A DNA stretch of 64,000 nt, taken from contig OY727101.1 of NCBI GenBank assembly GCA_963402885.1, positions 8,814,917 to 8,878,916 on the forward strand, read 5' to 3'. This DNA comes from Antedon bifida (taxonomy: Eukaryota; Echinodermata; Crinoidea; Comatulida; Antedonidae). Made by a program: the position numbers and the translations under genes. Shown in pieces: positions 33,588 through 48,380 of the stretch; positions within the stretch are counted from its first letter, which is position 1, and the number at the start of each line of letters is the position of its first letter. The notes under the pieces were generated by a model, which worked only from the letters and a program-made list of their open reading frames with translations, had not been told where the DNA came from and searched no databases.

Positions 33588-33700
33588 GCAAGAAAGAGGT
33601 AGCGAAATTGTTGACATCAAATCCTGGATTCTCAATTCAAAATTGGATAATTATAAGGATGAAAGTTAAGAATGAAAAAATGATGCTGATGAGTTTTTGA
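33588..33700 (+). CDS. Terminal exon, first copy (unit 2)
   Basis: Same 37-residue frame as at 3410, but the acceptor is TTTTGTAG rather than TTTTGCAG, a likely weaker site. Confidence 0.45.
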
Positions 33701-35670
33701 TTTTAAAAGGTTTGAAAATAGATATAACATAACGTATGTTAACGTTCTGATTGATATACTTGTTTTTAATAGTGTTACCATATCAATTTGTCAGGCTGTT
33801 GCACCTAAGGGCGCGTTTATACAACACGCTATTACACGCATATTCAACACGCCTACGAGAAGTGTGTTCTATAACATCGAAGAGATTCCGTGTAATGAGA
33901 TTTGAATTGCAAAAAAGGCTACTTGGCTGAATCCTAACATTTTGTGGATTCCCGGTTGCTGTTATTATTATAAATAATAGTGTAATTTGATATTTGGGCT
34001 ACAATAGTCTATAGATTATAGCATGGATTAATTAGTTTAAACTAATTGATACATGGTTATATACTACAAGTTGATCAATTTGGAAATGTTTGCAATATTA
34101 AAAGTGTAATTTGATATTTGGGCTACAATAGTCTATAGCATGTATTAATTAGTTTAAACTAATTGATTCCGTAAATCTTCTAATTGTAACCCTGGGTTAT
34201 TATTTTTTGATTGTTTTTTAGGGTGGGTTACTATTAGAAGTGGGGGGGGGGGAAGGGGGATTCCTATTGGAGTAGTGGGTTATTATTACTAATCTTAAAT
34301 TAGGCACCTGTAAATAGTAAGGCACCTGAAAATAGTAACCCACCCAAACTTTTCCGGTCAGCAAATCATAGAAAAATAATAAAACAGTACGAATAAATAA
34401 ATTTCTTTGAACTTTATTTTATAAACTCAAAAACACTCAGTCCTCCCGAGATCAACATGCATTATCTCCTTATTTTCAAAATATTGCTGCATAATAAACG
34501 ACCAGTCTTAATGTCATTTTTTCAATAGTTTTTGTGACTCTAATAATAACCTCCCCCATGGGTTACTAGTAGTAGTAGTGGGTTATTATTATAGATTGAC
34601 TTATAAGTTGGGTTACTACTAGAAGGGGGGGTTACTATTAGAGTGTGGGTTACTATTAGAATTGACGGTACATGGTATAATACAAGCTGATCAATTTGGA
34701 AATGTTTACAATATTAAAGTGTAATTTATTAAGTTATTCAGTGATTAAATATTTCAAAGTATTTCAGCTAGAATGTCAATGTTTCTAATTTATTTTTCTT
34801 TACATTATGATCATTTATTTATACATAAAAATCATCACATATAAGACAAGAACAATTGTCCTGTAATTGATCCTGCTGGAGATAGATTTCATACATGTAA
34901 AAAACGTCAAATGTTTTTTAAAAAATTACCGGTATGAATATGAAAATATGAAGCACAATTAGTGTAGTATGTTCCCTAATAAAATTCTTAAATTTAATAC
35001 TGTAACAGACTGAAATTAGGAACTATCCAGTGTATGTTAGATTCAATTAATAGTATTCCTAACACAGTACATTACTGTAGCAGCTTTGAGCGAGTAGCCA
35101 GATTTCTAATTCTTACATGATTGTACAGTAGAACAAATCATCAATAAAATAATCCAATACTTTTACTGGGTTTGAACATCAGATGAATCTCTGATGAATC
35201 TAAAGATGTTAAAAACCACATGGACAATTGTTATTTAAATATTTTCAACGTCATGACAATACAAATTACATATTGAGAATATGACATCAACTAAGAACAA
35301 TATAGCCATAGAAAATGAGAAAAACTGCAACCAGCTGCCCAAGAACATTTACTCCATCAACACATCAGACACTAGGCCTATATGAAAAGGAAAAAGACAT
35401 TATTAATGTCAACACAACGAGTACCAGACAACATAACTCTTTTGGGATCATTTCAGCCACCAGTTATTGCGGCCGTCAGTTATGCCAGTACATTTTTTTT
35501 TTAAATTTATTTTACATTATAAAATATGGGCCGGTTGTTGGTCGCAAATATTCAATTTCTCGATTCCAAGTGGATAGCTGTTATGTGACATCAAAATAGG
35601 ACAAATTTAGGACAAATACATCTGTAAGAGATGATAGAATAATTGCATTTTTGTTTTTCTCATTTTGCAG

Positions 35671-35783
35671 GCAAGAAAGAGGTAGCGAAATTGTTGACAT
35701 CAAATCCTGGATTCTCAATTCAAAATTGGATAATTATAAGGATGAAAGTTAAGAATGAAAAAATGATGCTGATGAGTTTTTGA
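35671..35783 (+). CDS. Terminal exon, second copy (unit 2)
   Basis: Duplicate of 33588-33700, retaining the CAG acceptor. Confidence 0.4.
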
Positions 35784-38700
35784 TTTTAAAAGGTTTGAAA
35801 ATAGATATAACATAACGTATGTTAACGTTCTGATTGATATACTTGTTTTTAATAGTGTTACCATATCAATTTGTCAGGCTGTTGCACCTAAGGGCGCGTT
35901 TATACAACACGCTATTACACGCATATTCAACACGCCTACGAGAAGTGTGTTCTATAACATCGAAGAGATTCCGTGTAATGAGATTTGAATTGCAAAAAAG
36001 GCTACTTGGCTGAATCCTAACATTTTGTGGATTCCCGGTTGCTGTTATTATTATAAATAATAGTGTAATTTGATATTTGGGCTACAATAGTCTATAGATT
36101 ATAGCATGGATTAATTAGTTTAAACTAATTGATACATGGTTATATACTACAAGTTGATCAATTTGGAAATGTTTGCAATATTAAAAGTGTAATTTGATAT
36201 TTGGGCTACAATAGTCTATAGCATGTATTAATTAGTTTAAACTAATTGATTCCGTAAATCTTCTAATTGTAACCCTGGGTTATTATTTTTTGATTGTTTT
36301 TTAGGGTGGGTTACTATTAGAAGTGGGGGGGGGGGGGGAGGGGGATTACTATTGGAGTAGTGGGTTATTATTACTAATCTTAAATTAGGCACCTGTAAAT
36401 AGTAAGGCACCTGAAAATAGTAACCCACCCCAACTTTTCCGGTCAGCAAATCATAGAAAAATAATAAAACAGTACGAATAAATAAATTTGTTTGAACTTT
36501 ATTTTATAAACTCAAAAACACTCAGTCCTCCCGAGATCAACATGCATTATCTCCTTATTTTCAAAATATTGCTGCATAATAAACGACCAGTCTTAATGTC
36601 ATTTTTTCAATAGTTTTTGTGACTCTAATAATAACCTCCCCCATGGGTTACTAGTAGTAGTAGTGGGTTATTACTATAGATTGACTTATAAGTTGGGTTA
36701 CTACTAGAAGGGGGGTTACTATTAGAGTGTGGGTTACTATTAGAATTGACGGTACATGGTATAATACAAGCTGATCAATTTGGAAATGTTTACAATATTA
36801 AAGTGTAATTTATTAAGTTATTCAGTGATTAAATATTTCAAAGTATTTCAGCTAGAATGTCAATGTTTCTAATTTATTTTTCTTTACATTATGATCATTT
36901 ATTTATACATAAAAATCATCACATATAAGACAAGAACAATTGTCCTGTAATTGATCCTGCTGGAGATAGATTTCATACATGTTAAAAACGTCAAATGTTT
37001 TTTAAAAAATTACCGGTATGAATATGAAAATATGAAGCACAATTAGTGTAGTATGTTCCCTAATAAAATTCTTAAATTTAATACTGTAACAGACTGAAAT
37101 TAGGAACTATCCAGTGTATGTTAGATTCAATTAATAGTATTCCTAACACAGTACATTACTGTAGCAGCTTTGAGCGAGTAGCCAGATTTCTAATTCTTAC
37201 ATGATTGTACAGTAGAACAAATCATCAATAAATTAATCCAATACTTTTACTGGATTTGAACATCAGATGAATCTCTGATGAATCTAAAGATGTTAAAAAC
37301 CACATGGACAATTGTTATTTAAATATTTTCAACGTCATGACAATACAAATTACATATTTAGAATATGACATCAACTAAGAACAATATAAAAATAGAAAAT
37401 GAGAAAAACTGCAACCAGCTGCCCAAGAACATTTACTCCATCAACACATCAGACACTAGGCCTATATGAAAAGGAAAAAGACATTATTAATGTTAACACA
37501 ACGAGTACCAGACAACATAACTCTTTTGGGATCATTTCAGCCACCAGTTATTGCGGCCGTCAGTTATGCCAGTACATTTTTTTTTTTAATTTATTTTACA
37601 TGTGCCAATAAGTATGTGTGATTTTTATAAATAAAGTTGTTTTGTTTCCGTTTTGGTTTTATTCTGCAAATTGTGGTTTTTTAAATGTTGGAAATTAGTT
37701 TATTTATTATTAGTTACCATTACCAATATTAATAATTAATATTCATTTTATCGATAACAGGATTATGGTTTCTGTATCAAGTTATAAACTCCAAGTGCAT
37801 AAGAAATGAAGAAGTACAATTAAAAAAACAAGAAATATTGTGTTTATGAGATGAGCCTTGTTGTTTGGGGTATCATGTATAATAATGATATGCAGAAATA
37901 AGAAAAGAAATATACGATTAATTATTATAATTAATCATTAAAACTAGATGTTAGATTAGTAAAATTTGTTTTGTATTAAGACACATTGATTAGTATTTAT
38001 CGGCTGTTTAATAATTAATTAATATTTACTATATTCATAAAAACATTGCGCGGCTGATACTTGACTAGATACTAAACTAGTTTAATGGCCATTTAGTTCT
38101 GTGTTTATTTATGGCTATTTGGAGGCCTCCTTTTGTTTGGTGCGCATACAAAAGTGGGCCCGATCATCCGTTTAACACCCATACGCGAATCCTGGGCGAA
38201 TATCTACTAGGCCTAGTCTAGGCCTACCTAGCTAGGCTTAGGCTAGGGCCTAGCCTAAGAAAGATAAGCTAAATAGGCCTAGCTAGGCCCCTAGGCTAGT
38301 TATTTAATTTTGGCCCTAATTAATAGCGATATACAGTACTATATGCGGCGACTATAATAGGCTAGGCCTAACCTTTTAGCTTAGCTGACTAGGCCTATGC
38401 AACTAGTTTTTAAAATTGGTACCAACTCACCTCACGCCCAGCCAGGCGGCAAAGGCCGCATCACTTAGACCTAGGCTAGGCCTTCTAGGCCTAGAATAGA
38501 AGACACCGACAACAAATTAAAAGACATGCCTCTAGGACCTAGAATTATTTATAAATTTGGTGAAACAGAATTTAACCATTTAATTATTTTGTTTTATATA
38601 AATTGTAGCCTTAAGGATTGACAGAAAATAAACTTAGATAGGGGTCAATCGGTTGATTTTACTTCCCTCTTTTTAGTGTAAAATGGCCTTAAGGGTAATA

Positions 38701-39408
38701 ATAAATTCCCCTTAGCACAACGATTGTGGTATGAAAACGTTAAGGGGAAAGACAAAAAGGGTTATATCTGCCAATTTACCTACAAAATAAAAAAAAAGTT
38801 TGTATCGTAATTGGAATCATTAACATATAATTATGTTGAAACGCAAAAAAGAATATATTTAGCCGATATTTTGGTTTTAAACGGTTGGAATACCATCTTT
38901 CCCACTACACCTGTACAAATCCATTTGCATAACAACGCCGACATACCACCAACGATGAGATATAAATTCTTTTCTAAACACGTAACGAAGAGAACTATAA
39001 TTCCTTTTTTCTGACATTCAATTGTTAGTCATTCGCGGCGGTCAACGCGCCACACTGTTGAATTTTGATGTTGTTAATCTTTTACATTATATTATTCTAA
39101 ATTAACCTGACTCTCTAAATATCTCTCTTTCAAAATAAAAGAAAAGCATTTTATATTTATTTTAAAAAAAAAAGAAATCCGTAGAGATTCGAACCCCAGC
39201 CAGTAGAGCTGAGAGAATACAATCCAAACGATAGTTACTAGAGCACTACCCGTTATGCCACAATGTACACGAGTAATAAAAGGTGACAATAGTATAGTCT
39301 TATACGCGCTTCATATTACGTCATTCTAATCGTTACGTCATAAATTTGCATATTCATGACGTACTTTTGAGGAAACGAATCTAGTTTTAACCTTGCTATT
39401 AACCAGAG

Positions 39409-39711
39409 GGCCGGATAGCTCAGTTGGTAGAGCGTCGTGGAACACGATTATCGTGGGTTCAAACCCCATGCCGGTCGGTGGAAAAGAGTTAAAGCTATGC
39501 GAGCTTCTGTGTTTGGGGTTCACAGACTTAAACGTCCCCCTTTCCACCACACATTATGAGGCAATAACATCAAAGCATCTGATGTGTGGTACCCCCAAGG
39601 CTGTGAGAGAGCCTTACCGTGCTAGAGGCAAGGGAGCACACCATCATTTTTTTTGGCTTCCCGCCTCTTTCCGATCTCGTAAATTTTATGTTTGGCGCCC
39701 TCAATTTTAAG
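39409..39711 (+). repeat. tRNA-derived SINE (unit 2)
   Basis: Head at 39409-39476 with the same A and B boxes and the same short anticodon region as the unit 1 copy. Confidence 0.65.
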
Positions 39712-40260
39712 AACACCTAAGTTATGTCAGAAAATTAGGAACAAATAAATAGAAATGTGTAAAGATGCCGATGCCTAGCCTGGCTAGTGTATTCTCTCTA
39801 TTTATTTAAATACATATGCATTATTGTAATAAATAATTTCACAATTTCTGTGTGAATTATTAAATTTGAACAAACGAACATTATTCCAAACCATGTACTA
39901 CATTTTACTGTGTTTGATCATGAATAAATGAAATGAATTAAGTGAATAATTGATCATGAGAAATCAAAACAACTGATACAATGAATTACATGATGAACAA
40001 CAGCAGCCATCCAACCAACCCATTGATTGCTACTCCTATACAAATATTGATCAGTTGGTATGCCGTGCGTTATTATGCAAATGAGTTGGTGCAGGTGTAG
40101 TGGGGAAGATGGTATTGTTATTCATTGCGGTCAACACGCCACACTGTTGAATGTTGATATTGTTGATTATTCAAATCTTGTAAGAAAAACTATTTCTCCG
40201 GGCGGGAACCTAGCAGATCCCCTCATTTAGTTTGAAAGAAATCCATCTGGAAAAGATCTA

Positions 40261-40745
40261 CACACATGTTCTAGCTATTCCAAATCCATTATAAAAATAA
40301 TACCATTTATAATGCAAATGGCGAATGTAAAAAAAACAGACGTTAAGGCGAAATCGCAAAATTATATTTGTTGACAAATGTTATGGACATTTTAATTCAC
40401 GTTCATTCCCCTGATATAGTATAGTTTAAACTACACACTGTTCTAGCTATTCCAAATCCAGTATAAATTATAATACCATTTATAATGCGATGTAGGCCTA
40501 GGCCTAAATGGCGAATGTTAAAAAAACAGACGTTAAGGCGAAACAGTAAAATTATATTTGTTGACAAATTTTATTGAAATTTTAATTCACGACTGCTTTA
40601 ATCTCACTCTTCCCTGATATAGTGTAGTCAAAACTACTATCACACATGTTCTAGCTATTCTAAATCCACTAAAAAATAATAATACCATTTATAATTTGCA
40701 ATGTAAATGGCGAATGTTAAAAAAACAGACGTTAAGGCGAAATAG
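40261..40745 (+). repeat. Three-copy ~190 bp tandem repeat (unit 2)
   Basis: Same three drifted copies as 10091-10580, slightly shorter in the third. Confidence 0.85.
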
Positions 40746-42450
40746 TAAAAAGAGCTGTCCCCAATTAAACGGTTCTACTATAATATAAATGTAGGCCTAC
40801 ACTATAATAGCTTATGAGAAGAAAAATTTACTACACAAATGTTATAATGTAAAAGAAAAATACTAGTATCAAGTTTTTTTTTTTAAATAACTTAGGCGCA
40901 CTTTTAGTAAAAAAAATGTTGTAAATGTATAGTAGAACCATAGGCATCATATTTTGAAAAATAAAAAATGTCCAAATCATCTAAAATTCTAGTAAATTAC
41001 CCAATTTTTATACTAAAGATAAATAAATACATATAGAATTATTGTACCAAATTTGAACAAAATTGAAGTTGGTTAAGTATTTTTCCACGATGGTTTTTGA
41101 ATGATGTTTTTACAGTTTTATTTTATCCAAATAATACTAAATTTCTATCACTAATAAAAATCTAACTTTTCGATATACTGTATTACAATTTTAGAATTAA
41201 ATACTCTTTTATGAGTGGAACACACTTATGCTATTAAATATTACTTAACTTTTTTTCCCCGTTATTATTTGAAACCTACGCGAAATAATAAGAGAGGACG
41301 CTGTTTTACTGGTAATAGATATGGTTATTATGTGTTGTATTCTTCCGCTCGAGTATTCTTTAACCCCACAGACTACATCGCCCAGATAAATAGCGAGATC
41401 CTAAATATTTTTGTATTCTTATATACTATAGGAAAGATGATTCCATTTTGCTAAAGGAACCTTTAGAAATACAATAGCTTTATTTATTTGCAGTTTATTC
41501 AACAAGAAACGGAAACTAAATATCTAAATAAATAAAGTATAGACATAATGAATTAAATTAATAAGTACTTTTAGTACGAGAAAATGTATTATCAATGGGC
41601 AAAATGTGTAGCATTGATGCCATAAAAAAATAAATTGACGAGTATCGGTAAATATGTAGGCTTAGCTCGTGGTTCAGTGTAGCGGAGGAAATTCACTTTA
41701 GCTGCGTATCCTTATTACCACAACGCGAGAGAAATTGGCCTAACGGGTAGGCCTAGGACTTGTAGTGTGGGGGGCCTAGAAAGTCAAGCAGAGTGCCTCG
41801 GCCAACCTACGTTCCCTAGTAGGTAGAATGTTAATTTAGACCAGGCCATTTTTAAATAGGGCTGTATAGCGGAAATAGTTCTGGTGGTTCTACTTATATT
41901 TATTTGTATTAAATGATTTACCAAATCCTATACTTATACTACCTTAACATAAGAATTAGTAATAAACTAATAATTACTTCTACGGGAAAATATTTTATAT
42001 CGACGGGGCAAAAAATATCTGCATTCTTTAAACAATAAGTTGACGAGTCTCAAAAAGTGTGGGCCTGCACGAACCTCCTGCGGGGAAGTTTGATTTCGGC
42101 CTAGCCTAGGCCTAGGCCTAGCTGGCCTATCCGTTGTATTGTATTGTATAGCAATACACTTTTTATACTTAGCTAGGCCTAGGCCCCTAGCTAGTAGTTT
42201 TTTTATTGGCATGTGGAAGGATGTCTTCGTATCAAATTAGCTTTGGATACAAATTGTTTTTTTTAAGGTAAAGTGGTTGCAACAATAGAATAGGCCTAGG
42301 CCTATCATAATAATAGGCCTAGGCCTAGTATTAGCTCTAGGCCTACTAGGCCTATAGTCTATTATAGCTCTAGGCCTAGTTAGGCTAGCTAGGCCTATAT
42401 GACAGATCTGTTTTCTTCTTCTTTCTTTTATGGGAATGGGTTACAAAAAT

Positions 42451-43202
42451 GTTCTATAGAATTCTATAAAAAAAAATTCTATAGAAGATCTATAGAATTT
42501 TCTATAGATTTTCTATAAAGTTTTTTATAGAAACAATCTATAGAAATTCTATGGAAACTCTATGAAAACTCTATGGAAATTCTATAGATATTTCTATGGA
42601 AACTCTATGAAAATTCTATGAAAACTCTATGGAAACTCTATAAAAATTCTATGGAAACTCTATAAAAATTCTATGGAAACTCTATAAAAATTCTATGGAA
42701 ACTCTATAAAAATTCTATGGAAACTCTATAAAAATTCTATAGAATTTCTATGGAAACTCTATAAAAATTCTATGGAAACTCTATAAAAATTCTATGGAAA
42801 CTCTATAAAAATTCTATAGAATTTCTATGGAAACTCTATAAATATTCTACGAAAACTCTATAAAAATTCTACAGAAACTCTATAAAAATTCTATGGAAAC
42901 TCTATAAAAATTCTATGGAAACTATAGAAATTCTATAGAAATTCTTTGGAAACTCTATAGAGATTCTATAGAAACTCTATAGAAATTATATAAAGCTCTA
43001 TAGAAATTCTATGGAGACTCTAAAGAAATTCTATAGAAACTCTGTAAAAACTATAATAGGTCTATAGAAACTTTATAGAAATTATATAAAGCTCCATAGA
43101 AATTATATAGAGCTGTATACAAATTCTATAACATTTTCTATAGAACTTTTATGAAAAAGTTTCACTTTTCTATAGAAACCCAACAACTTTCTATAGAAAA
43201 TG
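42451..43202. repeat. TTCTATAGAA / 22-bp minisatellite (unit 2)
   Basis: Nearly base-for-base match to 12291-13022, including repeat number, despite the instability expected of such arrays. Confidence 0.92.
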
Positions 43203-43741
43203 AGTAGCCAAACAATGTTTATTTTCTATGGGTGGTTGAGATCTTCAGCTTGAAATAAATACAAGTCCGCTATTAGACCTTCTTTCATGCGACAGCAAAT
43301 CGTTTGTTAGGCATAGGCGAAAAGAGTACTGTAATAAAATCTAAAGTCAATTTTTCATCTGTTTCAGTGCGTACTGCAATTTATTGAAATATCAATAAAA
43401 TATTTAGGATAACAATATAAAAACGAAATTACACATATACACATACACATAAAAATATACTATTATACACTATTAAATATTGTTTTTGCAGTTGAATAAC
43501 TAGTAGTTGGTTCGGTGTCTTTTATATATATATTCTGGATTGTTTTGGTTGTACCTTGTGGGAAATAGGGATAATATCACTGTAAAAAGATCAAGGTTTT
43601 GGATAAATTAAATAACTAATTTAGAATTAAAAATATAAAACTAATAATTACACATAAGCATACACTTTACCGGTCAGTTATGAGTTGGAGTAATGAATAA
43701 AAGAATTAATAACAAGGTGCAACAAAATATACAAAACATAA

Positions 43742-43879
43742 AAACTATTCAGTATCTTCTTTTTGCTGTGGCTCCTGTGCGCTAACCTTCTGTGTTTTTT
43801 TCATCTCTTTTACTTTGTTGGCCAATGACTGTCGCAGCAAAAAAACAGCTTTACAGTATAATCTGGTAACGAGATGGCG
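43742..43879 (-). CDS. Possible minus-strand terminal exon, unknown gene (unit 2)
   Basis: Identical frame to 13562-13699, stop and acceptor-like sequence included. Confidence 0.3.
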
Positions 43880-46800
43880 AGATCTATAAAACAATAGAAT
43901 AAGGACAGAATTTTTTATTATCATGATATAGGCTTAAAACTTGTTGTTTTTATTTAAGCAATGAAGTAGGTCTTTTCTTTTGAAGGCACAAAACGAATTA
44001 AATTCTTAATTAGCTAGGCCTAGCTTCCCTAACCAATCCCAAGTCACCATATGTAGGCCTAGTAGTAGTAGGCCTTACTTTAGCTGGGTTGTTGGCCTGA
44101 TTCTCATAGGCCTACTACTATTTAGGCCAAAAAGCATAGATTCTTTATTATGTAACTCATATATGGTATGTGTAAGCTAGGTTAATAATACAATACTAAT
44201 TAACCAACCTTTGGCTAAGACTGTACATGATTCAAAGTATTCATCTTTCTTCAAATAAAATTAGAGGCTAGCTTGCTTGGCTGCTACACAATTAAAATCC
44301 TCCCGCCGATTTTCTTCTTGCAGTTGCACCAAGCTATCCCATGAGGCACTGCATGCACGGACCAATCCATTATGGCTTGGAGTAGTGTTTGTTAAAACCA
44401 GGGAGGTGTTAATTAACGACTCCCATTAATTAAACAATGAAAAATGATAATAGTTGATGATATACAGTAAGCAAAAGTTGATATAATTCAAATACACAGT
44501 ATTGATAATTAGTTCATGTTAATATTACAAATGTGTTCTATAGAATTAAATAAAAATATTTTTATAGAATTTATATCAACTATTCTATAGAATTTCTATA
44601 GAATGATTCTATAAAATCTCTATTAAAATTCTATAGAGATTTCATAGAGTTTATATAGAAAAGCGTTGTATTGTTTGTCTATATTTTGTCCAAGTTAATT
44701 AGATTTTCAACAGTCTATAAAGAAAAATCATATTCCTTTACATGCAAAATTGTAAAAGGTATTATTGTATTGCTATTGGCAAAATCAAAATGTAACCCCC
44801 ATTAAGCAATAAAAATTATAATAATTGATGATATACAGTAAGCAAAAGTTGATATAATTCAAGTACACAATGATAATTGGTTCATGTTAATATCCCTTAC
44901 AAATTTGTTCAAATTTTGTCAAATCAAATAAATAGAATTTATATCAAATATTCTATAGAATTTGTTTATAGATTTTCTATAGAATGATTGAATAAAATCT
45001 CTATCAAAATTCTATAGAGATTTCATAGAGTTTCTACAGAAAAGTGTTATATTGTTTTTCTGTATTTTGTCCAGATTTTAATTTGATTTTCAACAATCTA
45101 TAAACTGGTAAAGAAAAATCCTATTCTTTTACATGCAAAATTGCTTATCATATAATTTTTTTAAGCGATGAAAAAAAAAATGTTATTGGCAAAATAAAAA
45201 TGTAATTATCAATCCACTTCATTCCATGATCTTTCAATAATGGTGAGACAATGTATTAATCACATATATAAATTCATAAATAAATTCTATAGAAATTCTA
45301 TAAAATTATAGGTTCTATAGAAAAAAAGAAACATTCTATAGACACAAAATAAATTCTATAGAATTTGAAATATGTTTCTATAGAAATTTTGTACTTCTAT
45401 AGAATACCATAGAGCTCTATAAAATGTTCTATAGAACTCTATAGAATTCTATAGAACTTTTTTGTAAGGGCTAGGCCTAGGCCTAAGGCCTAGCTAGGCT
45501 AGTATTATTACTATAAAGGCTATATCGTTAGTCTAGTATCAAGCTAGCCTAGGCCGAAGACCCTATATTCAATTAGGTTTTCTGTTGACAGCTTTCATTC
45601 TAAAAACTAGGAAATGTAATTTTGGTTTAAGGTTGATTTTTTTTAGGCCCAGCAGGCTAGCCTACATGCTGGGACCTATCATCCTAGTATTGGCCTAGCC
45701 TATTTTATACCAATACCTAATAAATACAGTACAATCTATTCGCATGTCCTATATTAAACACCAAACCAAAGACTATTCAGGGTTATATGTAACAAATACG
45801 ATGTAAATAGGCCTATATGCTTTTTATAAATCAACTTCAGTTCCAAAAAGTCAATATTTATATAGTTAAAAACAAGGAATATTTAAATAACGCTAACTGT
45901 TACGCCGTACACATCTTTTGATCGATTCAATAAGCAATATTTTATAATTCGAGATCTGTGCTGACTTGTCTGTGTTCTTGGGTGATTCTTCAGACAAGAC
46001 ATAAAGTTGTTGGTCACTGTCTGTACGACCTAATAATTAATAATTAATTAAAAAATTAGTAGAATTGTTATTGTTTCTTCAGAAGAAAAAAATCTCAAAA
46101 TGACCAACAGAAGACGACTGGATATGTGTTTTGAAGCATCACATATTAGAAGACAAGACCTAGATGGACATTTACTGTATTCTATTTGAAGGAAAAGGTA
46201 ATCTTATAATAGGCTTACTAATATTTTATGCAGTGTAGTGAAATTCAGGCATCACTGCATCAGTGGAAAATTCAGAATGTTAACACCAGACCATGATTTA
46301 CTGGCTAATTGTTAAAAAGTGATATATTGTGATATATGCAGTAGTTATTTGAAAAAAATCATAAATCATTAATTAAAAATACTGTTGCAGCCAATGGCGC
46401 AATTGCAGATAATTCTTCTTTTTATAAAAAAAAGTGCAAAAAAGAATTATAAGGCTTCCATTTCAGCAGGGCTTGATTTTTGTTTTTGTTGTGACTAGCC
46501 CACTGGGCAAGATAACTTAACTTAATTATATTAAGCCTATAGTTTAAGTAAATGCTAAATTAAATTATAAATAAACAACTATAAAATAAAATTATTTTTA
46601 ATTTACACTAAAATATGTTTTAATGTTAATAATAAATTAAGTACAAAGTACTGTAAAATATTTCATCCCAATTGTTAATTAACTTAATCAACAGGTAAGT
46701 ATAATGTTCCCTTAGGTTGCTTTCTTGGATATTGGAGAAGTTACTGTAGAAGGTCCAGCGGTTGTATACATTTCATAATGGCTTCAGTCCTGCTATCGGG

Positions 46801-46912
46801 ATGTTTGGTACTTCAGGACTAACAATTCAGGATAATGTAATTCACCACACAGTTGGAGCAGGTAAGCAATGCCAAAATACTTCTCTTTCCCTTATAGTAA
46901 CTTACATTTTAG

Positions 46913-47308
46913 ATTAATCTGCTGTTCTGTCTTTCCTGGTACATATCAAGACCGCTACAATGCTGAGGATATATCGTGGCCAGCAGGTATTGAAATTGAG
47001 AGCTCCAGAGATGTCATCCTACAAGACAACACTGTGGTAGGCTCTGAGATGGTGCTGTACCATGTCAGTGGGGAGATTGTGACGTTGAAAGTCAATGGAG
47101 CAACAACGAAGGCCATACTTCTTTGCACGGTGTTCATGACGAGGGATGGTCAGAGAGACTGCACACAGATTGCCAATTTCTTCATCTGGAAGAATTGGGA
47201 TTATGGAGTCTTTTTCCAAATGACTGATCTTGTTCTTGCTGACAACAACATCGGGGTGATGCCATTTGTCATTGAGCCATCTTCTCTTAGTCATGAAGCT
47301 GTTGATAA
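46913..47308 (+). pseudogene. PKHD1L1-like: PbH1-region exon of block B (unit 2)
   Basis: Same open frame as 16723-17118 (FPGTYQ, IWKNWDYGVFFQ, SLSHEAVDK). The short intron before it is 4 bp shorter than in unit 1. Confidence 0.85.
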
Positions 47309-48380
47309 GTATGTGTGAGAATGGACGTTTATAATTGGTACAAGCCTGTTCTTTGATTGCGATGAGTTACAGGTAGGTTCAGTAAGATTTAACATTAAAT
47401 AGCATGTTACAAACCGAATACTGTATATATGTAAAAATCATAATGAATGAAACAATGTTAATGACGATGAAATAAAAGTGGGAAACCAAAAAAAAAAAAA
47501 AAAAAGATATAAACAGTTTCAATAAATATGAACATTTTTATTATTCATTTTAAAAGATGTTTTTTTTTTTTCTGTATTTCAATTTTTATTATATTTTCAT
47601 TTTGGGGAACTCTATTTTGCATTCTGTCAAATAAAATCAATGTATATTTATTATACAGTATATGCATACTTGACTTTCACTCGAAAGGAAATTTGTCAAA
47701 GGACTTTCTTACTCTTCTACCTCCTTTTTCTTAACGTGTACTGATAATGCCATTCCATTGTGTAATCAGTTACGTAATTTATAAATTCTGATTAAAATAT
47801 TACATTTTTCCATTAACATTTTCATGTAAATATTTCAGAATCAACCGGAGAATGCAGGTCAAAGTGCAAAACAGCGTGCACCTCGTCCAGAGAATGGAAA
47901 TGCTGGATTCGTGTGGGCAAATTTCATGTAATGGTGCTCAATTTTTTCAATTTCATGGTATACATAATTACCCAGCTATTGCTGGAAGCACAAGATTGCA
48001 AGGTATGTAAAAGCATGACATAATCTGGTCCTTACTTGGACAAACCTAGTCCTTACTTCGACAAACCAACAACTGCCATTGTTTGAGTTCTATTGCAGGA
48101 AACGCATACTCATACTGTTTACACATGAAGCTGAATGCTTATAGGTACAAAGAAGGTAGCAGTCAGAGACAAGAACAGGGTTTACATACATATACCTAAT
48201 TTAGGGTAAGTACTAATAGTATTTATCCTATATATCTACGGACCGCTTGCATTTATCCAAGTTACGTTATTGTAAATCATTGTGTATCTTTACTTGCTAA
48301 TTGCATTATTTTCATCAACCTAGTACACTTTCTGTACCTACAATACTTTTCATTTAATCTTAACACTACAGTAAAGTTAA

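Larger units (their letters stand above)
22178..33700 (+). pseudogene. PKHD1L1-like: PKHD1L1-like copy, block C plus next 3' end (units 1-2)
   Basis: The longest gene-like path in the window. Exons: 22178-22335, 22389-22462, 23022-23196, 23280-~23386, 23516-23683, [Ty3 in intron], 29168-29358, [LINE], 30071-30292, 30457-30653, 30834-30989, 31121-31447, 32133-32187, 32232-32275, 32517-32552, 32815-32862, 32978-33010 and 33588-33700. Lesions: a ~19-nt deletion in the first exon relative to block B, loss of most of the second exon, a frame change at the end of 23516-23683, replacement of the ESLDPDT exon by a LINE, frameshifts in 30457-30653 and 31121-31447, and a 44-nt micro-exon with a stop. 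The product, if any, would be a broken fibrocystin-L C-terminus. Confidence 0.75.
33434..37600 (+). repeat. 2.08 kb tandem duplication (unit 2, both copies)
   Basis: Copies 33434-35516 and 35517-37600, matching 3256-7421. The G run and neighbouring bases vary between copies. A second terminal exon lies at 35671-35783 with the TTTTGCAG acceptor. Confidence 0.93.
37601..46715. other. Intergenic region of unit 2
   Basis: Counterpart of 7422-16523, with the same elements in order: AGGCCTA cluster 38203-38515, tRNA-like 39174-39261 (minus), SINE 39409-39711, three-copy repeat 40261-40745, AGGCCTA 41740-42400, minisatellite 42451-43202, possible minus exons 43742-43879 and 44262-44402, ~390 bp duplication 44411-45200, palindrome run 45280-45460 and AGGCCTA 45470-45705. 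Nothing extra recognised. Confidence 0.85.

Noticed and set aside
35315-35599. 94-codon frame across the 2.08 kb duplication junction
   Set aside because: It is created by the junction and a homopolymer length change; the other unit breaks it.
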